NCBI GenBank assembly: GCA_046263155.1 | Contig: JBHELF010000018.1 | Coordinates: forward strand, 1 to 26,146 | DNA length: 26,146 nucleotides | Source of the DNA: DATADF01 sp046263155 | GTDB lineage: Bacteria; Actinomycetota; CADDZG01; WHSQ01 | Reading direction: 5' to 3' | Shown: one piece after another, positions 15,634 to 22,573 of the stretch | How positions within the stretch are numbered: the stretch's first letter is position 1 | Layout: each line of letters begins with the position of its first letter | The notes under the pieces: model-generated | Told to the model about the DNA's origin: nothing | The model's database searches: none | Seen by the model: only the letters and a program-made list of their open reading frames with translations | Made by a program: the position numbers and the translations under genes

Positions 15634-17367
15634 GTGACCGAAGAAAAACTCGCGCCCGCGGTGGGCGCAGAATCTGCGCTCGACCAAGAAGAGACGCGGT
15701 ACCTGCGCGACCTGACCTTCCTGGCCGAGGCGAGCTCTTTACTGGGCAGCTCTCTCGATTACAAAGAGACGCTCACCCACCTGGTCCAGCTGATCGTTCC
15801 GTTCCGGGCCGACTGGTGCGCCGTGCACCTTATGGACGAGGACGGATCCATTCGCCTTCTGGCCGCCGCCCACGCGGATGCCGCGAAAGTGCGACTTGCC
15901 CGCAAGCTCGAGAATCGCCATCCCACCGATCCTGAAGCTCCACACGGGCTGGCCGCCGTTCTCAGGAGCGGGAAGGCGGAGGCATATCCCGACCTGACCG
16001 AGGAACTCCTCCACAATGCCGCTCAAACCGAGCCCCATCTCGCACAAATGCGACGGCTGGGACTGCGCTCGGCCATCATCATTCCGCTTCAAGCCAGGGG
16101 AAAGACTTTCGGCGCCGTCACTGTAGGGAACGCCGAGTCGGGACGGAGGTTCGATTCTGTCGACCTGGCCACTCTCGAAGATCTTGCCGCGCGCGCGGCT
16201 CTTGCCATCGAGAACGCCCGCCTCTACCGCTCTCTTGAAAACAGTGAGCGATATCTCCGCAGCCTCGTCGAGAATCTGAACGTCATCATCTGGGAGGCGG
16301 AACCCGAGAGCCTCGCCTTCAAGTTCGTCAGCAAGGGGGCCGAGGAGCTTCTCGGTTATCCGCTCGAGGACTGGACTCGGAATCCGGATTTCTGGCCGAC
16401 GATCATCCATCCCGAGGACCGTGAGGCGACCGTGCTGCTGCGCCGAACGGCGGTAGCGCAGGGTCTGTCGCATGATTTCGATTACAGGGTCCAGGCGGCC
16501 GACGGCCGCATCCTGTGGGTGCGAGATCTTGTCTTCGTGGAGCCGGGGCCGGGAGGGAAGACCGAGGCTCTTCGCGGTCTGATGATCGACGCGACGAGGC
16601 GGAAGATCGTCGAGGCCCAGCTTCGAGAAAGCAACCGTAGAGTCGCAAACCTCGCGCGCACACTCCAGCAGAGCCTGCTCCCGGCGGAGCTGCCCGAGAT
16701 CGAGGGAATGGCGGCGGCCGCGTTCTATCGGGCGGCCGGCGAGGGCAATGAGGTCGGAGGGGACTTCTACGACGTCTTTCCCTTAGAGGGCGGTGGCTGG
16801 GCGGCCACCATCGGCGATGTCCAAGGAAAGGGTCCTCACGCGGCCGCGGTCACGGCGCTGGCGCGCTACACCATTCGAGCGGCCGCGATGTCCCAGAACG
16901 ACCCTGAAGGTGTGTTGGATCTTCTCAACCGAGCCGTGCTGCAACAGGTCTCCGATGAGCGCTTCTGCACCGTCGTCTTTGGCTGCTTTCAACCGAAGGG
17001 TTCCGACTTCGAGGTCACTCTCGGAATAGCTGGCCATCCTCAGCCGTACATCGTCCGCAGTGATGGCGCCGTCGAACGCGTCGGAGCGTCCGGGCTGCCG
17101 GTCGGGTGCTTCCCCGATCCCGAGATCCGGCAGACGGGAGTGCTCTTGAAGCCCGGCGACGCTCTGGTCCTCTACACCGACGGCGTCACCGAGGCCGGCG
17201 CGCCGGATAACGCCCTGGGGGATTCCGGCCTGGCCCAAGTGGTGGCCGAAGCCGCGGCCCTTCCTCCCGAGGAGATCGTCGCCCGAATCGAACACGCGGC
17301 CATGCAGCGTCAACGCGGGGCGCCACGGGACGACTGCGCGGCCATCGTCTTGAAGGTGGTCCCCTAG
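15634..17367 (+). CDS. GAF-PAS-PP2C serine/threonine phosphatase (RsbU/SpoIIE-like)
   Basis: A 577-aa sensor phosphatase, probably cytoplasmic since no membrane helix is present. An N-terminal GAF domain covers about 25-195 (IVPFRADWCAVHLMDEDG to LAARAALAIENARLY). A PAS domain of the fold-3 type covers about 205-325 (IIHPEDREATVLL, DGRILWVRD). A short coiled linker (RRVANLARTLQQSLLP) leads to the SpoIIE-type PP2C domain. Metal-binding aspartates are visible in EVGGDFYDVF, IGDVQGKG, YTDGVTEA and PRDDCAAIVL, so it looks active. Such enzymes dephosphorylate anti-anti-sigma factors in partner-switch circuits. It is the only plus-strand gene in the core part. Start GTG at 15634; the substrate is unknown. 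Confidence 0.9.
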   Translation: MTEEKLAPAVGAESALDQEETRYLRDLTFLAEASSLLGSSLDYKETLTHLVQLIVPFRADWCAVHLMDEDGSIRLLAAAHADAAKVRLARKLENRHPTDPEAPHGLAAVLRSGKAEAYPDLTEELLHNAAQTEPHLAQMRRLGLRSAIIIPLQARGKTFGAVTVGNAESGRRFDSVDLATLEDLAARAALAIENARLYRSLENSERYLRSLVENLNVIIWEAEPESLAFKFVSKGAEELLGYPLEDWTRNPDFWPTIIHPEDREATVLLRRTAVAQGLSHDFDYRVQAADGRILWVRDLVFVEPGPGGKTEALRGLMIDATRRKIVEAQLRESNRRVANLARTLQQSLLPAELPEIEGMAAAAFYRAAGEGNEVGGDFYDVFPLEGGGWAATIGDVQGKGPHAAAVTALARYTIRAAAMSQNDPEGVLDLLNRAVLQQVSDERFCTVVFGCFQPKGSDFEVTLGIAGHPQPYIVRSDGAVERVGASGLPVGCFPDPEIRQTGVLLKPGDALVLYTDGVTEAGAPDNALGDSGLAQVVAEAAALPPEEIVARIEHAAMQRQRGAPRDDCAAIVLKVVP

Positions 17368-17402
17368 CTCATTGTGCAAGAGGCCCCGACTTCGGAATCC
17401 GC

Positions 17403-17456
17403 TGGTCCATGTGGTCCATATGGTCCACGCGTGGACCACATGGACCACGTGCACCA
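17403..17456. repeat. 54-bp inverted repeat made of 9-bp TGGTCCA units; possible bidirectional terminator
   Basis: The left arm (17403-17429) holds three tandem 9-mers TGGTCCATG, TGGTCCATA and TGGTCCACG. The right arm (17430-17456) is their inverted counterpart, matching at 24 of 27 positions with no spacer (centre ACGCGT). It lies between the stop codons of the convergent phosphatase and dprA genes. It is followed on the plus side by CCGTTTT, so it could fold into a very long hairpin that ends transcription of the phosphatase gene. Tandem-plus-inverted 9-bp periodicity is unusual for a plain terminator and could also be a protein-binding array. Confidence 0.8.
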
Positions 17457-17463
17457 CACCGTT

Positions 17464-18372
17464 TTAGCCGAGGGCCGCCCGCGCGCGGCCTCCCGCTGCG
17501 GACAGCTCGTAGCCTGCACGCCGTTTCGATATCAACCCGCGTACCTCGAGCCGCGAGAGCGTGAGGGCCGCACGACCCGGAGGCAAACCCAATTCTGAGC
17601 AAACGCGATCCGGTGCGAGGGGAACATCGTCCATCAAGCGCAATACACCCATCTCTTCCTCATCCAGCTCGAGAACGGGATGAAGTCCGCTCTGATACGC
17701 GTCTTTCCAGACGAGTCCGGGGGCAATGTGATCGAGGACGTGCTTCACCTCGGTCACGAGATTGGCTTCATGATTTCGGATCAGCTCGTTGGGGCCCGTC
17801 GCCATCGGGTTACGAACGCTGCCAGGCACGGCCCACACCTCCCGATTGAGATCGAGCGCCAGGCGGGCGGTGATCAGGGCACCGCTCCGCAGGCCGCCCT
17901 CGACAACAATCACCCCCTTCGAGAGTCCCGCGATGATCCGATTGCGTTTCGGAAAATTGGCTTTCATGGGCTGAGATCCAAGCGGCAACTCGGAAACGAG
18001 GGTCCCCCAATCCTCGATATCTCTTCTCAGTCGTCTATTGCGTTGGGGGTAATCGACATCTAGACCGGCTCCGAGGACTGCGATGGTGTATCCACCGGCA
18101 TCGAGCGCGGCGCGGTGGGCGATGGCATCGATTCCCATCGCCATGCCGGACACGACGGCGCAACCCGCCTCGGCCAAACCGCGAGCCAGCCGGGCTGCCG
18201 TTTCCAAACCTGCGACCGTCGGCCGACGAGTCCCGACGATCGCGACGGTCTTGTCGTCCACGGCGAGTTCTCGCCCGACAGCGAAGAGACCCTCCGGCGA
18301 GACACTGGGATGAAGCTCGCGTAGCGGTCGGGGCCATTCACCACTGTGCGGAGTGATGTAGCGGATTTTCAT
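17464..18372 (-). CDS. dprA: DNA processing protein DprA
   Basis: DprA protects incoming single-stranded DNA and loads RecA in natural transformation; it is also widely kept in bacteria not known to be competent. The 302-aa product has the extended Rossmann fold with VAIVGTRRPT (about 42-51), SGMAMGIDAIAHRAAL (about 76-91), LGAGLDVDYP, NFPKRNRIIAGLS (about 139-151) and RSGALITARLALDLNR. A C-terminal winged-helix region (about 240-300) ends it. The N-terminal SAM/HhH domain of longer DprA proteins is absent, leaving about 40 residues before the Rossmann core. The ATG overlaps the comM stop by 4 nt, the usual comM-dprA order. Confidence 0.92.
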   Translation of the reverse strand: MKIRYITPHSGEWPRPLRELHPSVSPEGLFAVGRELAVDDKTVAIVGTRRPTVAGLETAARLARGLAEAGCAVVSGMAMGIDAIAHRAALDAGGYTIAVLGAGLDVDYPQRNRRLRRDIEDWGTLVSELPLGSQPMKANFPKRNRIIAGLSKGVIVVEGGLRSGALITARLALDLNREVWAVPGSVRNPMATGPNELIRNHEANLVTEVKHVLDHIAPGLVWKDAYQSGLHPVLELDEEEMGVLRLMDDVPLAPDRVCSELGLPPGRAALTLSRLEVRGLISKRRAGYELSAAGGRARAALG

Positions 18373-19061
18373 GCCGCCACTCCCAGAGTCATACGATCGA
18401 GACGCAGCGAAAGGGCCTCACCCACGTGCTCATCAGTCACTTCTTCCGATCCGTCGAGATCGGCAAGAGTGCGGGCGATGCGAAGTAACCGGTTGAGGCC
18501 TCGGCCGGACACGAAAGTCGTATCCATCGCGTGTTCCAACGTCGCGCGAGACGTTGCGCCCACCCGTACGTAGGGCTTGAGTCGGTCCTCCGGTGCCGAC
18601 GCGTTGGTGATGACCGAGGATCCGTAACGAGATGCTTGAATCCGCCGTGCTGCCTCTACTCGAACTCTAATGACCCCGGACGAGTCACCATCGGGCGGTC
18701 CCAGTAATTCCTCTTTCGAAAGTCGCTTCATCAAGGCCTGCATGTCGAACCGATCAAGGAGGGGTCCGGACAGCTTCGTGGCGTACCGCTCAAGCGCGTA
18801 CGACGTGCAGCGACATTCGATCCTGGAGTCGCCGTAGAAGCCACAAGCGCATGGATTCATCGCAGCAATCAAGCTGAAAGTGCAAGGGAAAGAGATGGAC
18901 CCGCCGCTGCGCGCGATATGTACGACGCCGTCTTCAAGAGGAGACCGGAGGCTTTCCAACACTTCTTTGCGGTACAGGGATATCTCATCGAGGAACAGCA
19001 CGCCGTGGTGCCCAAGAGTTCCGGAATGTTCCTTGAGGGGCCCTGGGTGGCGCCCTCCTCT
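18369..19061 (-). pseudogene. comM: 3' part of comM / YifB Mg-chelatase-like AAA+ ATPase, N-terminal half missing
   Basis: ComM is a branch-migrating AAA+ helicase used in natural transformation, normally about 500 aa. Only about the last 230 codons are here. Walker B survives in GVLFLDEISLYRKEVLESL. SLIAAMNPCACGFYGD, the sensor and arginine finger LSGPLLDRFDMQ, and the C-terminal Mg_chelatase_C helices (VSGRGLNRLLRIARTLADLD) follow. Going upstream, homology continues through HPGPLKEHSGTLGHH to about 19061. It then stops, and a stop codon lies in the same frame near 19095. The Lon-protease-like N-terminal domain and Walker A are absent from the window. The gene has lost its front to a rearrangement or insertion. 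An internal start could still give a protein, but not a working ATPase. Confidence 0.88.
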
Positions 19062-19300
19062 CGAGCACTTATAGAGGGAGCAGGTGACGCAGAATCACCC
19101 TTGAAACCACTGGAGAACCAGAAGCTCAGGCTAAGGCTTGGAGGCAGCCTCCGACGAAGTGGAATCGGATTGCCCATCCGATGTCGCCGGCCGGGATAGC
19201 TTGGTATCCAGCAGACCCTGGGATCGAACCGGTGGCCTCTTCGGTTTGAACGAAGAACAGAAGGAGTCTCCTGCCAGCTCAGATCAATAAATCTCGCAGG
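19062..19300. other. Core/accessory junction with palindromes and a tRNA-like 3' half
   Basis: The break in comM is followed by 240 bp without a gene. It holds two short palindromes: GGAGGC-A-GCCTCC at 19140-19152, and ATCGGAT-TGCCC-ATCCGAT at 19164-19182. On the minus strand, 19239-19255 folds as an anticodon-type arm with a 5-bp stem CTTCG/CGAAG and the 7-nt loop TTCAAAC (CAA would be leucine). It is followed by GGTTCGATCCC, a T-loop-like sequence. The D-arm and the acceptor 5' strand are missing and the T-stem pairs at only 3 of 5 positions. It is therefore not a tRNA gene, but could be a relic such as an attachment site. Confidence 0.4.
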
Positions 19301-19399
19301 TCAGACGTTAGATTCTGAGTCGCGAATGTTCCTCAGATTGCCCAGTAATTCCTCCGGAGTGGTCACGAAATGGTCACGGCCCCGCCGGTAGGTCAACAC
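19301..19399 (-). CDS. Possible 32-codon ORF overlapping the end of rnhA
   Basis: A small frame begins with GTG inside the rnhA stop region (the last codons TGT TGA contain the GTG TTG pair). It encodes a polar peptide with TTPEELLGNLRNIRDSE and ends at TGA 19303-19301. The overlap is the same kind as at the other junctions of this operon, and the residue mix looks protein-like. I do not recognise the peptide. It could be a remnant of a longer gene destroyed at the comM junction. Confidence 0.3.
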   Translation of the reverse strand: MLTYRRGRDHFVTTPEELLGNLRNIRDSESNV

Positions 19400-19836
19400 T
19401 CCTTAGAGGCCTGTCGCGAGAGGCGATCTACGACATTGTTGTTCGCTTCCTCGGCATGACCCTTCACCCATGTGAAGCTCACCTGTCGTGAGTCATCCTC
19501 GACGAGGGCGAACAGTCGCTCCCACAGGTCGCGGTTCTTAACGGGACCCTTCGGGGTCCGCCACTTATGGTCCTTGCGCCATCGAACATGCCAACCCTCC
19601 TCGAAACACTTCTGGATGTACGTGCTGTCGGTTCTCACCTCGATCTCTCCGTTCAGTCTCTCCAGTGCCTCACACACCGCGGTTAGTTCCATACGGTTGT
19701 GAGTCGTGTTCCGCTCGCAGCCGAAGATTTCTTCCGACTTGTCTGCGGATTCGATCAGGGCCGCCCAACCGCCCCGTCCTCGCTCGCCCTTCGCGTTGCA
19801 GCTACCATCCGTCCACACGACGGACCTTGAACTCAT
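19393..19836 (-). CDS. rnhA: Ribonuclease HI
   Basis: Cuts the RNA strand of RNA-DNA hybrids. The 147-aa product is full length and keeps all catalytic residues of RNase HI. These are Asp in VVWTDGSCNAKG (about 10), Glu in NRMELTAVCEAL (about 48), Asp in VRTDSTYIQKC (about 70), His in WVKGHAEEANN (about 123) and Asp in NVVDRLSRQA (about 134). The basic protrusion is present as GWHVRWRKDHKWRTPKG. The ATG at 19836 overlaps the stop of the upstream ligase-tail mini-gene by 4 nt (ATGA). Type HI enzymes are often encoded singly; its place in a coupled accessory operon is unusual and suggests a job linked to its partners. Confidence 0.93.
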   Translation of the reverse strand: MSSRSVVWTDGSCNAKGERGRGGWAALIESADKSEEIFGCERNTTHNRMELTAVCEALERLNGEIEVRTDSTYIQKCFEEGWHVRWRKDHKWRTPKGPVKNRDLWERLFALVEDDSRQVSFTWVKGHAEEANNNVVDRLSRQASKEC

Positions 19837-20021
19837 CTGTGGTCGACGATGGTGGCGTGTCGGAGCCCTCCCGCCGGACTCCATTCCAAGTACTTGACCT
19901 CGCCAATCATTGGTTCCGACCCTTCCCACACGCGTCCCGGTTCCCGCAAGGCACGGAGCTGGGCGCGCGTTAGTTGTGGGAGTTGGGCCACTTGGAACAG
20001 ACGATAGCGAGCTCGCTCCAT
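19833..20021 (-). CDS. 62-aa mini-protein resembling the C-terminal tail of ATP-dependent DNA ligases (copy A)
   Basis: The ATG at 20021 lies 2 nt after the stop of the DUF5677-like gene, and the stop overlaps the rnhA start (ATGA). The second half, GEVKYLEWSPAGGLRHATI, resembles the last strand and tail of the OB domain in LigD-type ligases (pattern 'xxEVxFxEWTxxGxLRHPxF'). The adenylation domain and the rest of the OB domain are absent. The N-terminal half is RYRLFQVAQLPQL, then REPGRVWEG. A closely similar copy occurs at 22986-23138. It may be a real small protein that rides in front of accessory genes, or a ligase fragment used as a recombination anchor. The family link is by eye and moderate. 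Confidence 0.55.
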   Translation of the reverse strand: MERARYRLFQVAQLPQLTRAQLRALREPGRVWEGSEPMIGEVKYLEWSPAGGLRHATIVDHR

Positions 20022-20023
20022 GG

Positions 20024-20939
20024 CTAGCTGAAGGGGCCCAAAGCCACGCCGGATGAGCCCGTCGCAGTTTGACCGGGCTTTGTGACAGCGTTCTGGTATT
20101 CGTCCACTAATGCGTGGACGAGGTTGAGGACCGTCTCCATTAGCTCGGGACCGATGGCGATGGCAGTCGGCTCGAGGTACGCGGTGCCAAGCGTGAAGGG
20201 GGTTTAAACAACGCCGAAGGACATACCGATCTAGAGCGCTCCACTCCCCGTGGGTGGTCGAGCTAGCGGGGGCAAATAGGAGTTGGTACTCCCTCTCCAT
20301 GCCGACAGCTTGCGCCATTTTCCGAGCATCGATGCCGGTGAAGGTCCCGCCCAAATCTATATCTTGGAACTCTTCCCAGATGTCCTGGTTCACCTCGGAG
20401 CTTAAGAAGTCATCGAGCTCTCTCATTTCGTCGGGAACGTCATCGGCTGCGTCGATGTAGCTCCTCACATGCAGCATCCAAAGCTTTAGCCTCCCTCGGC
20501 CGAAGTCTTTAAAGCGCTCATACATCGCCGGATCCTCTTTTTGCACTAGCCATCTCAGCACGATGAGCGCTTCCACGACTTGGCGCAGCAGCGGGAATCC
20601 GTGCTCCCCCGACCAACCAGAGGGATCGGCCGCTGCCTTATGAACCGCCCTTAGGCCGCGCAGCGTTATGCCCGTCAGTACTTCAAACCGAGCAGGGTCG
20701 TACAAATCCGGGTCTACGACCTGCGCCGTCGAAAGAAATCCCGCGTGCATCCGCTCTACTTCTCCCCGGAAGTACTTCGCCGCTTCTTCTACGGTTTGTG
20801 GGTCGCTTTCGACTCCGTCCCCGGTCTCGGGATGAACGCACGCGAACTTTCGCCAGTTCGACCGCCAAAATGTCCGGGCCCACTCAACAATAGGGGACGG
20901 CGGGTCGTCGCCAGCCTCCTAACGATCCAGCTGAATCAT
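20024..20939 (-). pseudogene. DUF5677-like (HEPN-type?) protein, frameshifted and with an early in-frame TAG
   Basis: The natural frame seems to start at ATG 20939 (ATGA overlap with the gene before). It meets TAG at codon 7 (20921-20919) and then reads on as plausible protein: SPIVEWARTFWRSNWRKFA, VEEAAKYFRGEVERMHAGF. The core LLRQVVEALIVLRWLVQ and THGEWSALDRYV then RRCLNP recall DUF5677 proteins, often linked to Abi/HEPN-like functions. After CLNP a run of five G at 20198-20202 shifts the frame; removing one restores FTLGTAYLEPTAIAIGPELM and VLNLVHALVDEYQ up to TAG at 20024. An ATG at 20750 could start an internal product, still frameshifted. Family assignment is from motif memory, moderate. 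Confidence 0.6.
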
Positions 20940-21645
20940 CGCCCCGATGCCCTTGCCTTCGCCTCGACCTCTTCTCTTTCGTCTTCAGTGAGACGGTCTG
21001 GGTATTTGGGAAATAGGTCGTACGTATGTTTCGTCGCTGGCGTTAGATGGACCCTCCCTGATTCACATACCTTGAAAACGAGATGAACTTCGCTTTCGTT
21101 GGCACGTCGCTTTGGCCGTGAGAAGACTCGGTGATGACAGTGGAGAGGAATCTTTGCGCCGAATCGGGATCTATCGATAACCCCCCATCTCGCCATGGCT
21201 GAATCAGCCAGCTCCCGGGCGCGTCCGGATACATGCCCAGTGCATGAGCGAAACGCTCCGGGATCACCTGTTCGTACAAGCCCGACTCGAACAAGGCGTC
21301 GAGTATCCGCTTGCGTGCGTCAGGCGGAACTTTTTCGAACTGGGTCAGGCGACCATCGATCACCGGTGGTGTGCCCTCGAACCGTTCGTCTTGAAGCTCT
21401 TCATCAACGACATCCAGCAGCCGCACGCACAAAAGCATGCTGGCCGTCCCCCCGCCCTCATGCGAGATGAGAGAGCAAAGCCACAGCATGTCCGGAAGCA
21501 CATCCCTCAGCCAAGGCACCGCTTTCAGCTGGGGGAGCTGTTTCATCGGTGGTTTAAGCACCTTTCCCGCCGGCCGATGGTGCTTCAACGACGAAGTGCC
21601 GCGCTTCCTTTGGCTGCGCTTTCGCTTTCCCTTCTTATCCGACAT
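20936..21645 (-). pseudogene. Unnamed 'LKPPM' family protein, one frameshift near its 3' end
   Basis: A roughly 236-codon gene. It starts at ATG 21645 behind GGGAG; a further ATG 27 nt upstream is less well placed. A Lys/Arg-rich N-terminus (DKKGKRKRSQRKRG) is followed by KVLKPPMKQLP, then AVPWLRDVLPDMLWLCSLI, and later VPPDARKRILDALFESGLYE and LSIDPDSAQRFLSTVI. The frame then breaks at about 21087-21088, where one base is missing. In the next frame the protein resumes as VHLVFKVCESGRVHLTPA and ends FPKYPDRLTEDEREEVEAKA at 20936. I recall related proteins with an LKPPM and RLPDMLW pattern in many bacteria, without a known function. No membrane segment is seen. It heads the operon with the DUF5677-like gene. 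Confidence 0.6.
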
Positions 21646-21696
21646 CGACGCTCCCAGGTAGGCGTAGTGCATGCTCGTGTCCCCGGCACGTTCATA

Positions 21697-21716
21697 GGTG
21701 TCCAGACTGGACCACC
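21697..21716. promoter_or_regulatory. Imperfect palindrome upstream of the LKPPM gene, possible operator
   Basis: GGTGTCCAG-A-CTGGACCACC pairs as GGTG/CACC plus TCCAG/CTGGA with one bulged base. It lies about 50 bp before the operon's first start codon, where a repressor site would be expected. No promoter hexamers are clear around it. Confidence 0.3.
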
Positions 21717-21829
21717 TGCGATGGACGCCTATTGCCTTAATCGGGGGTTCACACGAAAGACTCTCAGACCCAACGTGAGTCGCGAGCCCGGTCGAAGAAA
21801 CGTCGCTCGCGTACGCGACTCCTCCTTCA

Positions 21830-22465
21830 CTACCGTGTCCACGACAAAGAGGTAGCGGGACGAAGTTTTAGGAGTGTTTGAACTTTGGCCCCCCCCAGCA
21901 CCTCACTGGCGATCCAGCCTTCCTGGAAAGACTCCATCGCCCCTGCGAGTCCAAACATCGCTTTGGTTGCAACATCCGCCGTTGTCTCAGCGAGGTTCCG
22001 GGCGTCCGCGTAATCGTGCGCACCAATCCCGAGTATTCGTGTCCTTCCCTCACGTCTCCACGGCGAGGCCTTGCTCACACCGGTCAAGCCGTGGCTCTGC
22101 AGACGCCACTGATGGAAATCTTCCCCCCGACGCGCGGTGAGATTCTGCCAAGCAGTGCCCTGTCCGAAGTCAGTGACCGGCTTGACGAGCGCGCTAACCT
22201 CCGGCGACTTCGCTCCGTTGGGCGCGCGCGTCAGGCAGCTGGCCGTAAACGCATTCATTGATACCCAGTCAGCCTTGTCCGCGGAGAACGGAGCGAAGGT
22301 CGGATGGGACTTGCCACGGCCGAACTCGCTTCCTTGTCCATCGGGCCGCCGGGTCCGAACTGTCCACCACCACTCCTTGCCACAACTATCGCAGTGGAAT
22401 GGCATCGCGATCACCCCGGAGCCTTCGCTAACCTCGAACTTGTTTCCGCACTGTCTACAGATCAC
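21830..22465 (-). CDS. Hypothetical protein with N-terminal zinc ribbon
   Basis: An open frame of 211 codons. The N-terminus has two CxxC pairs (MICRQCGNKFEV and FHCDSCGKEWWW, residues 3-6 and 25-28), a treble-clef or zinc-ribbon pattern. The rest contains ADKADWVSMNAFT and a helical stretch ARNLAETTADVATKAMFGLA, with no domain I recognise. The only usable start is GTG 22465, behind GAG. The frame stays open further upstream and reads WQCEPTGYAYEVICRQ, so the gene may have lost its original start. Codon use is compatible with coding but less strongly GC-biased than in the core genes. Confidence 0.5.
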   Translation of the reverse strand: MICRQCGNKFEVSEGSGVIAMPFHCDSCGKEWWWTVRTRRPDGQGSEFGRGKSHPTFAPFSADKADWVSMNAFTASCLTRAPNGAKSPEVSALVKPVTDFGQGTAWQNLTARRGEDFHQWRLQSHGLTGVSKASPWRREGRTRILGIGAHDYADARNLAETTADVATKAMFGLAGAMESFQEGWIASEVLGGAKVQTLLKLRPATSLSWTR

Positions 22466-22573
22466 CTCGTAGGCATAGCCCGTGGGCTCACATTGCCACG
22501 GAGCTGCAACGGATTCCCGACTCGTCGCTTCCGGCGCGTCGCACCTCCTGCGATTTCTTGAGCAACTTGCCGG

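Noticed and set aside
17397..17460. A CRISPR array suggested by the repeated TGGTCCA units
   Set aside because: Units are 9 bp, contiguous and half of them inverted; there are no spacers and no cas genes.
19210..19300. A functional tRNA-Leu(CAA) gene
   Set aside because: The D-arm and the acceptor 5' strand are absent and the T-stem pairs at only 3 of 5 positions.
21878..22261. Plus-strand open frame opposite the zinc-ribbon gene
   Set aside because: No ribosome site, no recognisable motif, and the minus frame has paired CxxC motifs and better codon use.
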